Both the position numbers and the translations under genes were made by a program. Source: Scilla litardierei (lineage: Eukaryota > Streptophyta > Magnoliopsida > Asparagales > Asparagaceae). From it: a stretch of 64,000 bases of DNA. The first letter of the stretch is position 1, and every line of letters begins with the position of its first letter. The stretch is taken from assembly GCA_030789695.1 (NCBI GenBank), contig JAULAV010003358.1, positions 1 to 64,000 of the forward strand, given 5' to 3'. This document shows positions 11,619 to 23,405 of the stretch, in pieces. The notes beneath the pieces are model-generated. The model worked only from the letters and a program-made list of their open reading frames with translations. It searched no databases and was not told the DNA's origin.

Positions 11619-14303
11619 TGTCATGGCCTGTTTAGCTCTATACGGAGACTGATACGGTAGCCCTCTACACGCGAGTAGAGTGAGTATAATGAGTTGATAA
11701 GGAGGGATATGGCGTGAATGTGGCTCATCGTAGTCATGTAAATTTGTGGAAAGTGTAGGGGCATTTTGGTCATTTGACTACACGGGTAGAAGTGTGTGTG
11801 TAGAGTAAAAGTGGGTGTGTAAAGAAATGTCAAACTTGTAAATTTGAAAGAGAGGGTTAGTGTGTGAGGGGCTAGTGTGAAAAGGGATGTGGTTTAGTGG
11901 CAAGCTCGTAAATTTTCAGAAAGGGCAGGGGCAAAACAGTCTTTTGGCCAAAAACTGCTATGCGTACATACTAATGTTGTATGTACATAAAGAAATGGCA
12001 AACTTGTAAATACTTGAAATTTGAGGGGTAATTTTAGAATGGTATTAATTTCATTTTAACATGTTCATGCTTATCCTAGAGTAGGTTCTAGACATAGATA
12101 TTTTTAGGGGATTCTAAACACTTCTTTAATCTTCTCTTTCTTTTCTTTTTTCAACATTATCTCCCTCTCCCCCACCCTAAACCTGGCCGAAAATTCTCCC
12201 CCTCTTGCCCTCTTCATCCAAGCTCAAAACCCTAGCTTTTGCTTCCAAAAAATTCAAGGAAAACCCCTAGCTTTCAAGAGAAAGAAAGGTGGAGAGAAGA
12301 GAAAGAGAAGAGAAGGAGAAGAGAAGTTCTTTGAGGTAGGAATTCTAACTTGGTTAGGGAATTTTTATTTAATGCTATGAGATTGTTATGATGATAATTA
12401 TATTGGTTAAGTCCTTGATTTCATGTTTTATATGTGCAATAGCCCCAAAGCTTCAATTTTTCCCTTGTATTTGCTTGCAAATTACCCTCTCCTGAAAAAC
12501 AGAATTTTGCGTGTGTGTTTGCTCATCAATTTTTATTTCTGTAGTTGGAATCACTTTCTGAAAAAAAAATGTAGATGTAGATCTTGAAGTCCTACCCCAA
12601 ATTCATATAAAATATTCCATATGTTGAGTTCAATAAGTGGGAGTAAAAATTCATTGTTTGCAAGATATCTGAAATTCTGTCAAGCTGCACACAGTTCAGC
12701 AAAATGAGCACTACTACCTGCACACTTCATGGATTTTGTTGATCTTGGTCTCGTTGGACACTTAAGAAGTTTATCTAAAATTGCACCAGATTGCTTATAT
12801 GTAGTAATTCTGGCTCTAAGATGCCTAAAATTGGCTTTGAAGACAGGTCCAGAAATCTGTCTACAGAACAGATTTGACACACTTGACTAAATAATTTACT
12901 ATAAATTATATACTTCACATTTATAAATGAAATTTTATGGGTGAACTCAGTACTATAATATCTCCAACTTTCATTCTTTGAGTTTTGTCAAATTCACAAG
13001 ATAAATGGGTTAAAAATGCTGTCTTTCTAGCTGATTTTGCAATTTCAGTATGCTAAATGGTATTGGGTGAAGTTGGAAGTGTGTGATATTGCTAATGTTT
13101 CACTCCAAAATGCATGAATGAAGTTGATGCATGTATGTAAGTTTGGTTAAGTTATTTGTTACTAAATTTGATGGTGTGACATGTCTCATTTACATGACGA
13201 ACGCCATATATTCGATAAAATGCCCAAATGAATTTGAAGTTGGAAAAACTTGAAAATTGGCCTTTTAAAATGTTGTGCCATGTAATACTTTTGTAAACTT
13301 GTGTATGGCCATTGAACATTATGATATTTGACATGTTAATTAGGATGTCTCGGTCTGCTCTAAGGCGGGTGAACATCCTAGTATTGGGATGGGGGAAGTT
13401 TGGGTATAACTTAATTATAAGGGGCTGGACTGAGAAGTTGGGGAAAGTGATATGAGATACGTGATACTTATTCCCACTCGCCTTTACCGGGAGTGGAGGG
13501 GACATACGGAGGTTGTGTTATGATGTGGAGAGCCTCACTCCTGCCAGGGACGGGGGAGCTTAGAGGCCCGACGTACAGTGCCCGTGTCCACTGCGTCGTG
13601 TGCTATATTCACACCAAATTGGGGTGAAGTCCATGCCCTTATCTTTAGGTGATACCCAGGCTTCCAAAAAAATCACTAATAACAATTAACTAATGAACCA
13701 TATATCTGTTGTTGTTGTTGCACACTCGTGTGTTGTACTTTTTACCTTGGTTGTTTGTACTTTTATTGTCGTTATACTCATAACCTTAAATGATTTTCCC
13801 CTACCCTAGTTACTTTCCTACTGGGCACGTTTGATGTGCTCATTTTACTTTTCAGGTCTTGAGCAGATGTCACCAGAGCAGAGTCTCCCACAGGAGATTC
13901 CTTAGATGTGGGTTTGGGTTTGGGAATACCACTCTTTTGGGATGTGTCTTGTAGTGTGAGTTGGGTTGAGTGGGGAGTGAGTTGTCTTTTGTAGCTGTGT
14001 TATATGTTGGTGGCTTGTAGCACTTCTCATGTATATACTAGAGACAGATCACTTGTATGTGACGCTGGTGTGTGGTACGCTCTTTAGTTATGTGGTTTTG
14101 TTGATGTGTACTCTTTTTGATGGCAATGTGTGTTGCTTCTTTCTTTTATATATCTGTGATGTATGATCCCAGCATACGCAGTGGCCTGCTTATTGTGTGT
14201 TTACCTTACACGCTTGGTGTAATACCACGGCTTGTCATGCTCAATCCTCTCTTTTCCCCGCTATGGGACGTCGTATAGGTATATGTGAGAATGGGGCGTG
14301 ACA
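11619..14303 (+). repeat. 3' LTR of element E
   Basis: This 2685-bp LTR is nearly identical to the 5' copy, with scattered substitutions and a 2-bp GT indel near 11795. It is followed by TSD copy 2 TGCCC at 14304-14308 and by resumption of element A. Confidence 0.96.
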
Positions 14304-14308
14304 TGCCC

Positions 14309-17041
14309 TAAGATCGGCATCGCTTCAGATTCGGAGTTGGTGGCTTTTGGTGTCATCCATGGCGACAAGAAGACTTGCTCAACCACCCTCCCCTTGTTGA
14401 CGGGATTGGGGGGCTTCTCCCTTATATTGGCGTCTATCACCACTCGTTTCAAGATGTGGATCTCCTCACCGGTGAGCCCCATGGGCTCTTTCCCTTTCCT
14501 CCTCGTCGAAGGGGCTTTTTGAAATCCGGGAGGGACCGTATGTGCCGCATCCGCTTTCCCAGCAACATCATCCTTTTTCAGGCCGTCATGTTCTTCTAAG
14601 TCCCCCAAGCTGTCGGGAGGATTCCTCGAAAGTATTTCACAGGCACCTGCTTCCACAATTCTCTCTTCTTCTATGTCCAGCATATTGCACCTTGGATCAT
14701 CCGGGGGATTGGGGTGCTTCATTGACAACCCTAAGTCAAACTCGACTTTTTCGTTCCCGACGTTAAGGGAAAGCTTCCCCTTCTTCACATCTATTAAAAC
14801 ACCGGCAGTGGCCATGAAAGGCCGTCCAAGGATGATGGGGTTGTGCGTATCTTCAGGCATGTCCATAATGACGAAGTCCACTGGCACATGCACCCCACTT
14901 ACGTTAACAGGAAGGTCATCTACAACCTCCACCGGATATTTGACCGATCGGCCTGCAAGCTGTAGGGTCATACCGGTGGGCTCCAGGTCGCCTATCCCTA
15001 TCCTCCTATATAGCGAAAGGGTCATTAAACGAACGCTTGCTCCAAGATCGATGAGCACGCGATGGATCTTTACCTCCCCGATCGCACAAGGAATAGAGAA
15101 GCTCCTCTGGTCTTTAAGCTTAGACGGATTTGCTCTATGAATGAGAGCACTGCATTCCGCCGTTAATACGACCTTCTCCTTTCTGGACCCTCTTATCACC
15201 AAATCCTTTAGAAATTTTGCGTAGGAGGGAATCGTCTCGATAGCTTCAAGGAAGGGGATTTGCAAGCTTAGATCCTTGACCGTGGCAAAGAATTTGCCAT
15301 ACTTCTCATCTATCTTGGCTTGGGCTAGCGGTTGTGGAAAAGGCACACTGGGCTTGAATACTTTGAGGCTCCCTTCCTCGTCCTTCTTCTTCTACTCTTC
15401 AGGTACTCCCTCCGGAGTCGTAGTTTTTGGTGACGAAGCACCGTTGTCATTGGTTTTTTCAATTGGTCGCTCTACGACCAACGGTGCTTCCGGTTCCTTG
15501 GCCGGCACTCTCGTGTGGATTTGTGTTCTGCTTCTCAACACGATAGCGGACACATTCGTATGCTCGTTCGTGAGTGCCAAAGTCTGGTTTGCTCCCCTCA
15601 GGTTCACTTCCGGTTGTGGCGGCAATAAATTTTGCGACCTTTGAAGGTTCGCCACTTGTAACCCTAGCTGGGTTACTTGGTCAGTGAGAGCCCTTTGCCC
15701 CATTTCCAGCTTCAAATTTATCTTCTCCTGGTTGGTAATGCATTGAGTCAAGAGAGACTCAACCGGAGAGATGGCCCTCTGCTGGCTATATTGCTGCTGC
15801 TGCTGCTGCTGAATGGGCTGCTGGTTCCTTGGGGGATACTGCTGATACTGCTACGGAGGCTGCTGCTGTTGAAACTACTGCTGCGGTTGAAACTGCTGCT
15901 GCGGTTGCCTAGGCGGCTGATATACTAGCTGCTGCTTCTGCTGAGGAGGCGGCTGCTGATACGGTGCCCGGTAGCTAAGATTGGGGTGGTTTCGATTGTT
16001 TGGAGAGTAGGCCAGATTGGAGCTAGTTCGTGGTGGATACGGCACATTTCCCATAGGGTTGTAGAATAGTGCGCTCGCTTGGTCCAACAGTGGTGAGATG
16101 TCACCACCCTCGAAGTCCCCCATGACTTCTGCTTCCACCGCCGCGATATGTTATGTACTGGCACCACCGGCTCCTACCATGAGCGCTGAGATCTGGGTCG
16201 ACAACAAGTCAAACTTGCTGGATAATTTGTCTACGTCCTCGACCATGTGGATACCCCCAGATCTAGGTGTGGCTCTCTCGTCACACCACCGCTCATTGTT
16301 CGATGCCATGTTTTCTAATATGTTCCCGACATCTTCTTCACTTCTAGACATGAAGGACCCCCCAGCCGCGGTGTCCATCGAAGATTTCAAGTCATCCCTC
16401 AATCCGTTGTAGAACAGATTAATTATCTGCCACTTGGGAAGCTCGTGATGAGGGCATCTTCACTGCATCGCTTTAAATCTCGTCCAAGCTTCATGCAAGG
16501 ACTCGTGGCTGGCTTAGGAGAAGGAGGAGATCTCACTCCTCAGCTTCTTGGTCTTCCCTGGAGGAAAGTACTTCGTCAGGAAGGCATTTAAGAGCTTCTC
16601 CCAAGTGTTGAATGTGTTCGGGTCCATTCCCCTAAGCCACATCTTGGCCTTATCCTGCAGAGAGAAGGGGAATAACTTCAGACAGATTGCTTCAGCCGTG
16701 ACACCATTTATTCGAAAGGTGTCACATTTATCGAGGAAGGAGTCCAGATGTTCGATGGGGCTCTCCATGGGTGCCCCAGAGAATTGATCCTACTGGATCC
16801 ACATCACCAAAGACGGCTTAAGCTCGAAGCTTTGCGCCGTAATAGCAGGAGGACGGATGGCAGATGTGGACTCGATGGATGGCATCGAGTATTCCAGCAG
16901 GGACTTGTGAGGTGGGGTGTTCTCCACCATGGTTTCAGGCTCTTCTCTTCTTCTCTTCTCTGCGGCCAGACGCCTTAGGGTGGTGTTTATCTCAGGATCA
17001 ACAGGAATCAAGTCGTCAAGACTCCTTGTGTTCCTGCGCAT
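14309..17041 (-). pseudogene. gag-pro of element A (Athila-like), nonsense-riddled but without frameshifts
   Basis: The start is taken at the MRRN Met (ATG ending at 17041), because B has the equivalent MRRS start and sequence upstream is not conserved. The Gag core includes HLDSFLDKCDTFRINGV, LKLFPFSLQDKAKMWL and HESLHEAWTRFK, followed by a long Q-rich stretch (about 15780-15950). The protease active site is LIDLGAS, the D-L-G form typical of Athila/Tat elements, followed by NPIILGRPFMATAGVLIDV. Open segments ending at 16790, 16514, 16151, 15875 and 15392 are all in one frame, separated only by stops, with further stops near 16463 and at 15851. Most correspond to CAG, CAA or CGA in B. At the left the frame reads accidentally into E's LTR; the native end is at 4073. 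Confidence 0.88.
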
Positions 17042-17216
17042 TAAAAACAACAAACACCCGTGAAGCAACAAGTGGGAAAGAAACAGATAAAATAGAAAAT
17101 AAAATTCAGAAAATAAAAATGAAAAATGAAAAAGAAGAATGCGAAAATTATCGCGAGATAGAGATATGAGTTAGACTCAAGGGTTCAAAAGATCCAAAAA
17201 TAACAAGCACGTTGCC

Positions 17217-17234
17217 TCCGCGACAACGGCGCCA
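17217..17234 (-). other. Primer binding site of element A
   Basis: The minus strand reads TGGCGCCGTTGTCGCGGA, the PBS type of Athila elements (tRNA-Asp-like as known for the lineage), 7 bp inside the LTR edge. Confidence 0.8.
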
Positions 17235-17241
17235 TAAAGCT

Positions 17242-18899
17242 TGACGTCCCCCGCGTTGTGGTGCATGCAATTTGCAATAAAATGTGATTGGGGGCGTGAG
17301 ATTTAAATATTTATAACCGCAAGCGTACGTTGTTGTAGTGTGGCTTGGGGGTCAAACTCAGGGAGGCGTGGTTCTGCTTGTGTCAGAAAGGACCAAATTC
17401 ACCCCATGGGTGAGCTAGCCCGAATCGGTAGATGGGTTGTCACGGAAATAGAATGCGAGGGATAAAAAATATAAAGGGAAACCCGGGACTTCGGTTTCCA
17501 CCATATCGTATGATTCTCGCTAATACGACCGACGGATAGGATAACGAACGGAATTAGGGTCTAATGGTGAGACGTTGCCCCTAAGAGTGATACCAGCATC
17601 ACATGGGCCCGATATTCTGGTCGGTGCCCAGGATGATACGCCGGACTACCCAGGTTCGGTCAGTGGGCATTCCCATGTCCATTAACATTGACCGACTCAG
17701 TGGGCAACGATAACTCCCAACATCTCGTCCTGCCGTTCCCACGCGCTAGGATTCGATGTCTACGCTATGGGCGTGAGCTATGGCTAGGGAGTCACCCGCC
17801 AAGTTTGTTCCCCTTTGGCCCAACGGTGAAAGGTGGTCTTTTTCCCGCAGATGACAATGAAACACCCCGCGTAACCAATAGATTCCTAATCCCTATCGAT
17901 TTCCTAGTCCTATGGACGCATCAGGGAGAACCCACGAAGGGGTTTCCACCAAAATCCCAGATTAGGGAACTACTCACACATATTAGCTAAAAAGCAATCT
18001 AAATGAAAATTGACCGTTAAAAACATAATCAGGCGATTGAAATGCAATAGTAGCAATGCAATTAAGGTAATATCAAAGTTTGGTAAAGATCGGAACACTT
18101 ACAAATGACTAGAAATTTACAGCCGTCACAAGAGAGAAAAACAGTAAAAAATACAACAGCTCTCGTTTCTGGAAACCTAGGGTTTATATATATAGAAAAC
18201 GACGTCACCCGATCGGGTGAAGAATCAACCGATCGGGTGACCTGCTGCGATCTTCGACAGCGTCTTCAGAAACTTCACCCGGTCAGGCGGCATGGTCGGT
18301 TGGCGGAAGCAGCTCGTCGTTTGGATCTTGAGCTCATCGGGTGAACCGATCGGTTGATAAATCGATCGATCGGTTGAAAACATCGCCCAAAAGACAGAGA
18401 CTTGCGACGTTTTGGCACGGTCAACTGGCCGTCAGGTGAGCTCTCCAGGTCGTGTCTTTGAGGAAACGGCTACAGATGAACTGATCAGGTGAATATCACC
18501 CGATCGGTTGGATTTTAGCACCAATTTCTCGAGAAGTTCGTCGGGTTGAACCGGCATCGAACCGGTCGGTTGATGCTCTCGTAGCTTCAGCTGCTGTCCG
18601 GGTGGTGCACGTGTGCATCACCCGATCGGTTGACTGTGTCCAACCGATCGGGTGGTGGCTGAAAGATGGTGATCTTCATCGTTTGACCCCCTGGATCACG
18701 TGTGACTCCTCTCATTGCTCCGGGGACTTACGATATCTTCGTTATGTGTATGCTGGCAAACTCCTGCAAACACACAAAAACACGTAAAAGTGAAAGAAAA
18801 CAAGAAAACACGAGAAAATGGATACGAGACGACGGAAAATAACGGAAAAACACAAAGAAGACATGCGTGGATATATAAAATATACACACACGTTAGTCA
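17242..18899 (-). repeat. 5' LTR of element A
   Basis: In plus orientation it starts TGACGTCCCC, like both LTRs of B (28023, 35759), and aligns with them throughout. The far end (GTTAGTCA) is slightly altered from the ACGTCA seen in B, so that edge is approximate. Confidence 0.85.
18183..18660 (-). promoter_or_regulatory. LTR promoter of element A: palindromic motif array and TATA box
   Basis: On the minus strand more than ten variants of (T/A)CACCCGATCGG(T/G)TGA and AACCGATCGGTTGA lie between 18660 and 18205. They end in TATATATATAAACC (18183-18196), a clear TATA-type box. Transcription of A would start just below 18180. Confidence 0.65.
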
Positions 18900-20295
18900 G
18901 CACGTCCCTAACTCGATTTTGCCTGAGGGAGCGATAACTCCGATGACACCGACTTCGTGGGCGTGATGATGATGTTACGGTAGCTTGGTAACTTTGGCAT
19001 CGGAGATGGCACAGTGATCTCTGGTAGCACAGTATTTACGGCAGTGAGGAATCTTTACTGCGAGCTCAAGATCTCGATGGCAATAGGATGAAGAACTCCG
19101 GCGATGACTTGCGTGGCTTGCTCTCGATGTTTGTTGTGGCAAGATGGTGGAAAGTAGGGTGAAGATCGATGGAGTAGCCCCATGGCTTTGTAGTAGCCTC
19201 ACGTTGATGGGATTGGTGCTCGGAGATCTCAACAATGATGATGATACCGGCGTGAGAGGAGATTGCTTCGACCGCGTGACGATGACGATGGTGATGTTGA
19301 CGGCATGAGAGGAGATTGATTCGACCGTGTGACGATGATGATGGTGATGCATGGCAGTGAGGACGATGGCGGTAGCAACGTGTTCATCGGATGGTTCAGC
19401 AGCAAGGTCCACGTCGGCGGCACCTCCTCACGGCAGCATGCACATTGGATGATGAACTACAGCACGCAATGGCCTTCGCACGGTGCCACCTCGATGAAGG
19501 CACGCTAGCAGCAAGGATGAATGATAGCACTGATGGTTTTTAAGGCAGCAGGAACTCGGGTCGACGCAAGGAGGGCAATGATAGCTTGCTAGGGCATTTA
19601 CAGCAGCCGATCAATCCTCTGCGGCAACGCCAAGGAGGACGACGTCGAGTTGAAGTAAATGAACGTGGCTGCGTTAAGATGATGAAGCTTCTCTTCTTGG
19701 TTGATGCGGCAAGGAGATGTTGCGGATGGATTTGAGGCTTTGTGGCTAAAGTTGCTTGAAGATTTGGCATTGGAGAAAACTTACTTTTTCTTTTTGGAGA
19801 TGTAGGTTGCGGCTATATGAAATATAAGCTAGGGTTTTTCTTTGAGAGATTGGCCGGATTGTTCTTTTTGGTGTATGCCACACTCAAACCCCCTTTGGAG
19901 ATCACCACCTTTTATATGATGGAAGCTATGGTTAGGGTTATTCCATAGGTGCGGCTAGAAGAGAATCCCAAAGGTGTAGGGATTTATGTGCCATTAGAGA
20001 TCTGAAAAGGATTTGGGTAGAAGCATATCTTTGTTAATTGATTTAATCAAATCCCACACTGATTTGAATCCATCTCTCCATCTTTGACTCATTCTAATTG
20101 CCATGTAAACAACACTTCCCTTCTCTTCCAATTTGCTATATGAATAGCAATTCCTCCATCTCATTGACGTTGTCATCGTTTGGATACTTACTTCCTCGTC
20201 ATTCATGTAGAACACTTAGTACACACGTTAAATAGTTTGTACACGTTTGTCATCATCAAACTAGAGATCCTAGATCGTTGCTTGTCAGACCTAAG
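18900..20295. other. Unassigned sequence between element A and the HSP70 fragment
   Basis: I find no credible gene. It contains a 53-bp imperfect tandem duplication (copies from 19251 and 19304) and GAT-rich simple sequence. A minus-strand stretch near 19830-19930 with TATATAAAAGG-like and leader-like sequence could belong to an unrecognised LTR. Small minus-strand ORFs here are low complexity. Confidence 0.5.
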
Positions 20296-20376
20296 AATCT
20301 CGACTTGTCGAAAGTGAGCTCGATTGAGATATGCTTGCATGATGCCAAGATCGATAAGAACATTGTCCATGAGATT
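20296..20376 (+). pseudogene. HSP70 fragment, piece 1
   Basis: The frame reads EICLHDAKIDKNIVHEI, matching the conserved HSP70 stretch just before the VGGSTRIPKVQ motif. It ends at the AGATT target duplication of element D and continues in frame at 25047. HSP70 is a cytosolic ATP-dependent chaperone. Upstream of about 20296 the similarity is lost, so this is a partial copy and not an expressed gene. Confidence 0.72.
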
Positions 20377-20664
20377 TGTTGTAGGTCAGATCCGCACACA
20401 ATGAAATTTGTATTGATGTGGGGAACCAAGGGCATAATAGTTACAAGTTTGGGGGGAAGATGAGGATAATCATGATCTGAGGACGATTGGGAGATGAGGA
20501 TCTCAAGGTCACCCATCAGTCAGAGTATGTCGCCCTCTAGTTGGTGAAGGTTGCTCACCAGTTGACAAAGGTCGCCGCAGATCGCACATCCGTTGGCAGC
20601 TGGGGTGAACTTCCTGCAAGGTGAGTAACTCGTCAGAAAGGCTGGGCGGCCTGTCCGCCCATAG

Positions 20665-20700
<36 letters not shown>

Positions 20701-21525
20701 ATGCCTAATTCAGTATGTGACTTGTGTGGAGAACGTCGGGCATGCAGGGCGATCTTAAAGACAGATCGATGCTGGCGTGGTGGACTAGTGTGGAAGGCGC
20801 GAATATATAGAGGATATTTGGCCTTTAGTACGGAAATGAATGTGTTGGAGATTTAACTAACCATTCCACGAACCAGCCAGCCACCTTCTCGTTGGAGGAG
20901 AGGGTGTATTTATAGGACTGAGAGGCGGTTGCTTGCCATCCTGTTAGCTGTCAAATCAACCCAGCCGGTACTCGAGTGGTGAAGCGATAAGGTGGCGAGC
21001 GGTGTCAGAGATATTTTCTGCATTGATGGAGTCAGATGGTGTTAGGTGCATCAGGCTATCAGAGCCGTAAATGTCAGGTGCACTTTCGGTAGGCTATAAA
21101 GCGGCGAAGCAGCCAGGTATGCTTTTGTCAGACTTTGTCTGTAGTGAGACTGGCGGTGATATTTGTGTCGAGTTGCCTCCTTCCTTGGGCAAACTGCTTC
21201 GGGGCGGAGAGGTAGGCAAGCTGCCTCCAGGGCTAGCCGCCCTGGGGCGAGCTAGCATAGAATGTGTACGGTCAGTCAGAGGCTCTTCTCTTTAATTTGA
21301 ACGACGAGCCAGTCGCTCTACTTGGGCGAGCTTCTCTAAGACTCGGTCGATTTGGCAGGCCATGACTTGGGCTTGGTTGACAAGCTTGGCGGTAGGTGAG
21401 GGTGCGCTGCTCTGAGCCTCGGTGAACTCTCCTTAGCCTTAGCGAATTGGTCCTCATTGATGAGGATTGTTGATGTGTTAATTGAGTGGGCCTTTATCAC
21501 CTAGGCCAGATTTTAGGGCGTAACA
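20377..21525 (-). repeat. Left (3') LTR of element D
   Basis: This 1149-bp LTR begins TGTTGTAGG in plus orientation and ends GGGCGTAACA. It is longer than the right copy mainly because of a 35-C homopolymer. Confidence 0.88.
20665..20699. repeat. 35-base poly-C tract inside the left LTR of D
   Basis: The right LTR has only CCC at the matching place (AGCCCTTCGATG near 24205), so the tract is specific to this copy. It may be a replication-slippage expansion or an assembly artefact. Confidence 0.9.
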
Positions 21526-21820
21526 ATTGCCACCAACATTTGGTATGACCGATCTTCAACCAGAGAAGATACTGAATGTTGAGTAGACACATTAGCAAAT
21601 TTTTAGAGAATCTCTGCATACCTTTTGTTTGGTAGCGAGCTTCGTAAGCCTGGGCGACCTATCGGGGGCACAGCTCGTATGCTTGCCCCAGAGTGTGAGC
21701 ATGGTAAAGTAGCCCACCCCTAGTGATCATGCGATCTTGTCCTAGGGTTTCTCATATCTCTAAAACGTAAAAAGTGCGTAAGTCGAAACATCAACATACA
21801 TCAGAGATAGAGTGAAGACC

Positions 21821-22302
21821 TGTTTGGGTGGGGGCGCAGTCCGAAAACCTTCCACGGACCCATGGGTGACCTACCGAGGGAGGATGACCTTCGCTGAGGA
21901 CAGTCTTCACCTGAGGACGCTCTTTCGAGGGCACAGTTTCGGAGCCCGCCCTAGGTCTCTGACAGGAAAGGATCGAGTTACGCAGCCTGCCCCAAGCCCT
22001 TGGAGACCTTTCGGGGGCACAGCTCAGTAGCCTGCCCCGGATCTTTGTTGTAAGGTAGCTCGCTCTCTTCTTTAGTTTAGGTAGTGAGACCCAACCTGAT
22101 AGGGTAGTCAGGCCTGCCCTGGAGGGGTTCCTAAGGGCGAGTGTCAGGCAGGAGCCCTTCTTGTACCCCTGGGGGGTCTTATGCCCCTGGCGCCTTTCAG
22201 TGGCATAGCACGAGGCCTGCCCCAGATCTTTGATAGGGAAGGGTCGAGGTGCGTAGTTCATCCCAAGCCCTTGGAGACCGGGCGCACGACTCGAAAACCT
22301 AT
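21821..22302. repeat. Direct repeat copy 1 in D
   Basis: It starts TGTTTGGGTGGGG and matches 22915-23405 over its length with many substitutions. The two copies flank the 111-bp tandem array. Confidence 0.75.
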
Positions 22303-22359
22303 CCCGGAGGTGTGGTTTATAGCAAGTCAGCTCGCCTCCAAGGATCGGGGATCTTGACC

Positions 22360-22914
22360 TGGGGCGCGTAGTCGACCCGATCTCGACCTGTTATTTCTCG
22401 TACACAAGAGAAAACTCGAAGAGTGTGTAAGTCGAAACGTAATGACACATGTCGAAGATAGAATAAAACCTGGGGCATGTAGTCGACCCGATCTCGACCT
22501 GTGATTTCTTGCACACAAGAGAAAAATCGAAGAGTGTATAAGTCGAAACGTAACGACACGGGTCGAAAATAGAATAAAACCTGGGACGCGTAGTCGACCC
22601 TATCTCAACCTGTGATTTCTCACACACAAGAGAAAACTTGAAGAGTGTGTAAGTCGAAACGTAACGACACAGGTTGGAGATAGAATAAAACCTGGGGCGC
22701 GTAGTCGACCCGATCTCGACCTGTGATTTCTCGCACACAAGAGAAATCTTGAAGAGTGTGTAAGTCGAAACGTAACGACGTAGGTTGGAAATAGAATAAA
22801 ACCTGGGGCGCGTAGTCGACCCGATCTCGACCTGTGATTTCTCGCACACAAGAGAAAACTCAAAGATTGTGTAATTTGAAACGTAACGACACAGGTCGAA
22901 GATATAATAAAACA
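22360..22914. repeat. Five 111-bp tandem repeats in D
   Basis: Units start at 22360, 22471, 22582, 22693 and 22804 with TGGGGCGCGTAGTCGACCC or close variants. The period is exactly 111 bp (37 codons). The minus strand therefore shows a 188-residue open stretch with a 37-residue periodicity. I do not call that a gene. Confidence 0.92.
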
Positions 22915-23405
22915 TGTTTGGGTGGGGACGCAGTCCGAAAACCTTCCCCAGACCCATGGGCGACCTACCGGGAGAGGATGACCTTTGCCGAGGTCAATCT
23001 TCACCTGAGGGCGCCCTCTCGGGGGCGCAGTTTAGGAGCCCGCCCTGGGTCTCTGATATGGAAGGATTGAGTTACGCAGCCTGCCCCAAGCCCTTGGCAA
23101 CCTTTTGGAGGCGTAGCTTGGAAGCCTGCACCGGATCATTGCTGCGAGGTAGCTCCTCTCTTCTCCAGTTTGGGTAGCGAGGCCCGACCTGCTATAAGTA
23201 GTTAGGTCGCAACCTGCCTCGGAGGGCTTCCTGGGGGCGAGTGTTGGGCCGGAGCCCTTCCTGCACCCCTGGGGGGTCCTATGCCCCTGGCGCCTTTTGG
23301 GGGCGCAGCACGGGGCCTGCCTCAGATCTTTGATAGGGAAGGGTCAAGGTGCATAGTTTGTCTCCATCCCTTGGAGACCCTTTAGGTGCGTGACTCGAAA
23401 ACCTG
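22915..23405. repeat. Direct repeat copy 2 in D
   Basis: This is the partner of 21821-22302. It resumes immediately after the fifth tandem unit. Confidence 0.75.

Larger units (their letters stand above)
4097..14303 (+). mobile_element. Element E: Tekay-type Ty3 chromovirus, structurally complete
   Basis: LTRs at 4097-6779 and 11619-14303 begin TGTCA and end TGACA. The 5-bp target duplication TGCCC flanks the element (4092-4096, 14304-14308) and rejoins A in frame. Order: 5' LTR, gag (6904), protease, RT, RNase H, integrase, chromodomain, PPT, 3' LTR. By eye the LTRs differ at about 2% of sites, so this is a fairly recent insertion. Coding is damaged: gag has frameshifts and stops, and a TGA separates protease from RT. 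No tRNA-iMet-type PBS is visible after the 5' LTR. Instead GGTTTAGTGG followed by CATGCAGGTCG adjoins it, and element H shares this block. Confidence 0.95.
1..18899 (-). mobile_element. Element A: Athila-like Ty3 LTR element lacking pol, interrupted by element E
   Basis: The element reads right to left: 5' LTR (17242-18899), PBS (17217-17234), gag-pro (4073-17041 across E), a conserved post-pol block, an internal promoter-like array, then an Athila-type second ORF (1043-3075). The 3' LTR lies beyond base 1. Positions 1 onward align with B from about 30207 onward, so roughly 2.2 kb of A should lie to the left. There is no RT, RNase H or integrase between protease and the downstream block, and B has the same gap. 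E is inserted at 4096/4097 with a 5-bp duplication. Assignment to the Athila lineage rests on the PBS, the D-L-G-A-S protease motif and the second ORF. The right edge at 18899 is uncertain by a few bases because the other LTR is not visible. Confidence 0.85.

Noticed and set aside
22360..22914. CRISPR-like regular repeats
   Set aside because: Units are contiguous 111-bp tandem copies without spacers, in a plant retroelement.
22391..22957. 188-aa repetitive minus-strand ORF
   Set aside because: A product of the 111-bp tandem repeat, whose period is a multiple of three; it has no start context or family match.
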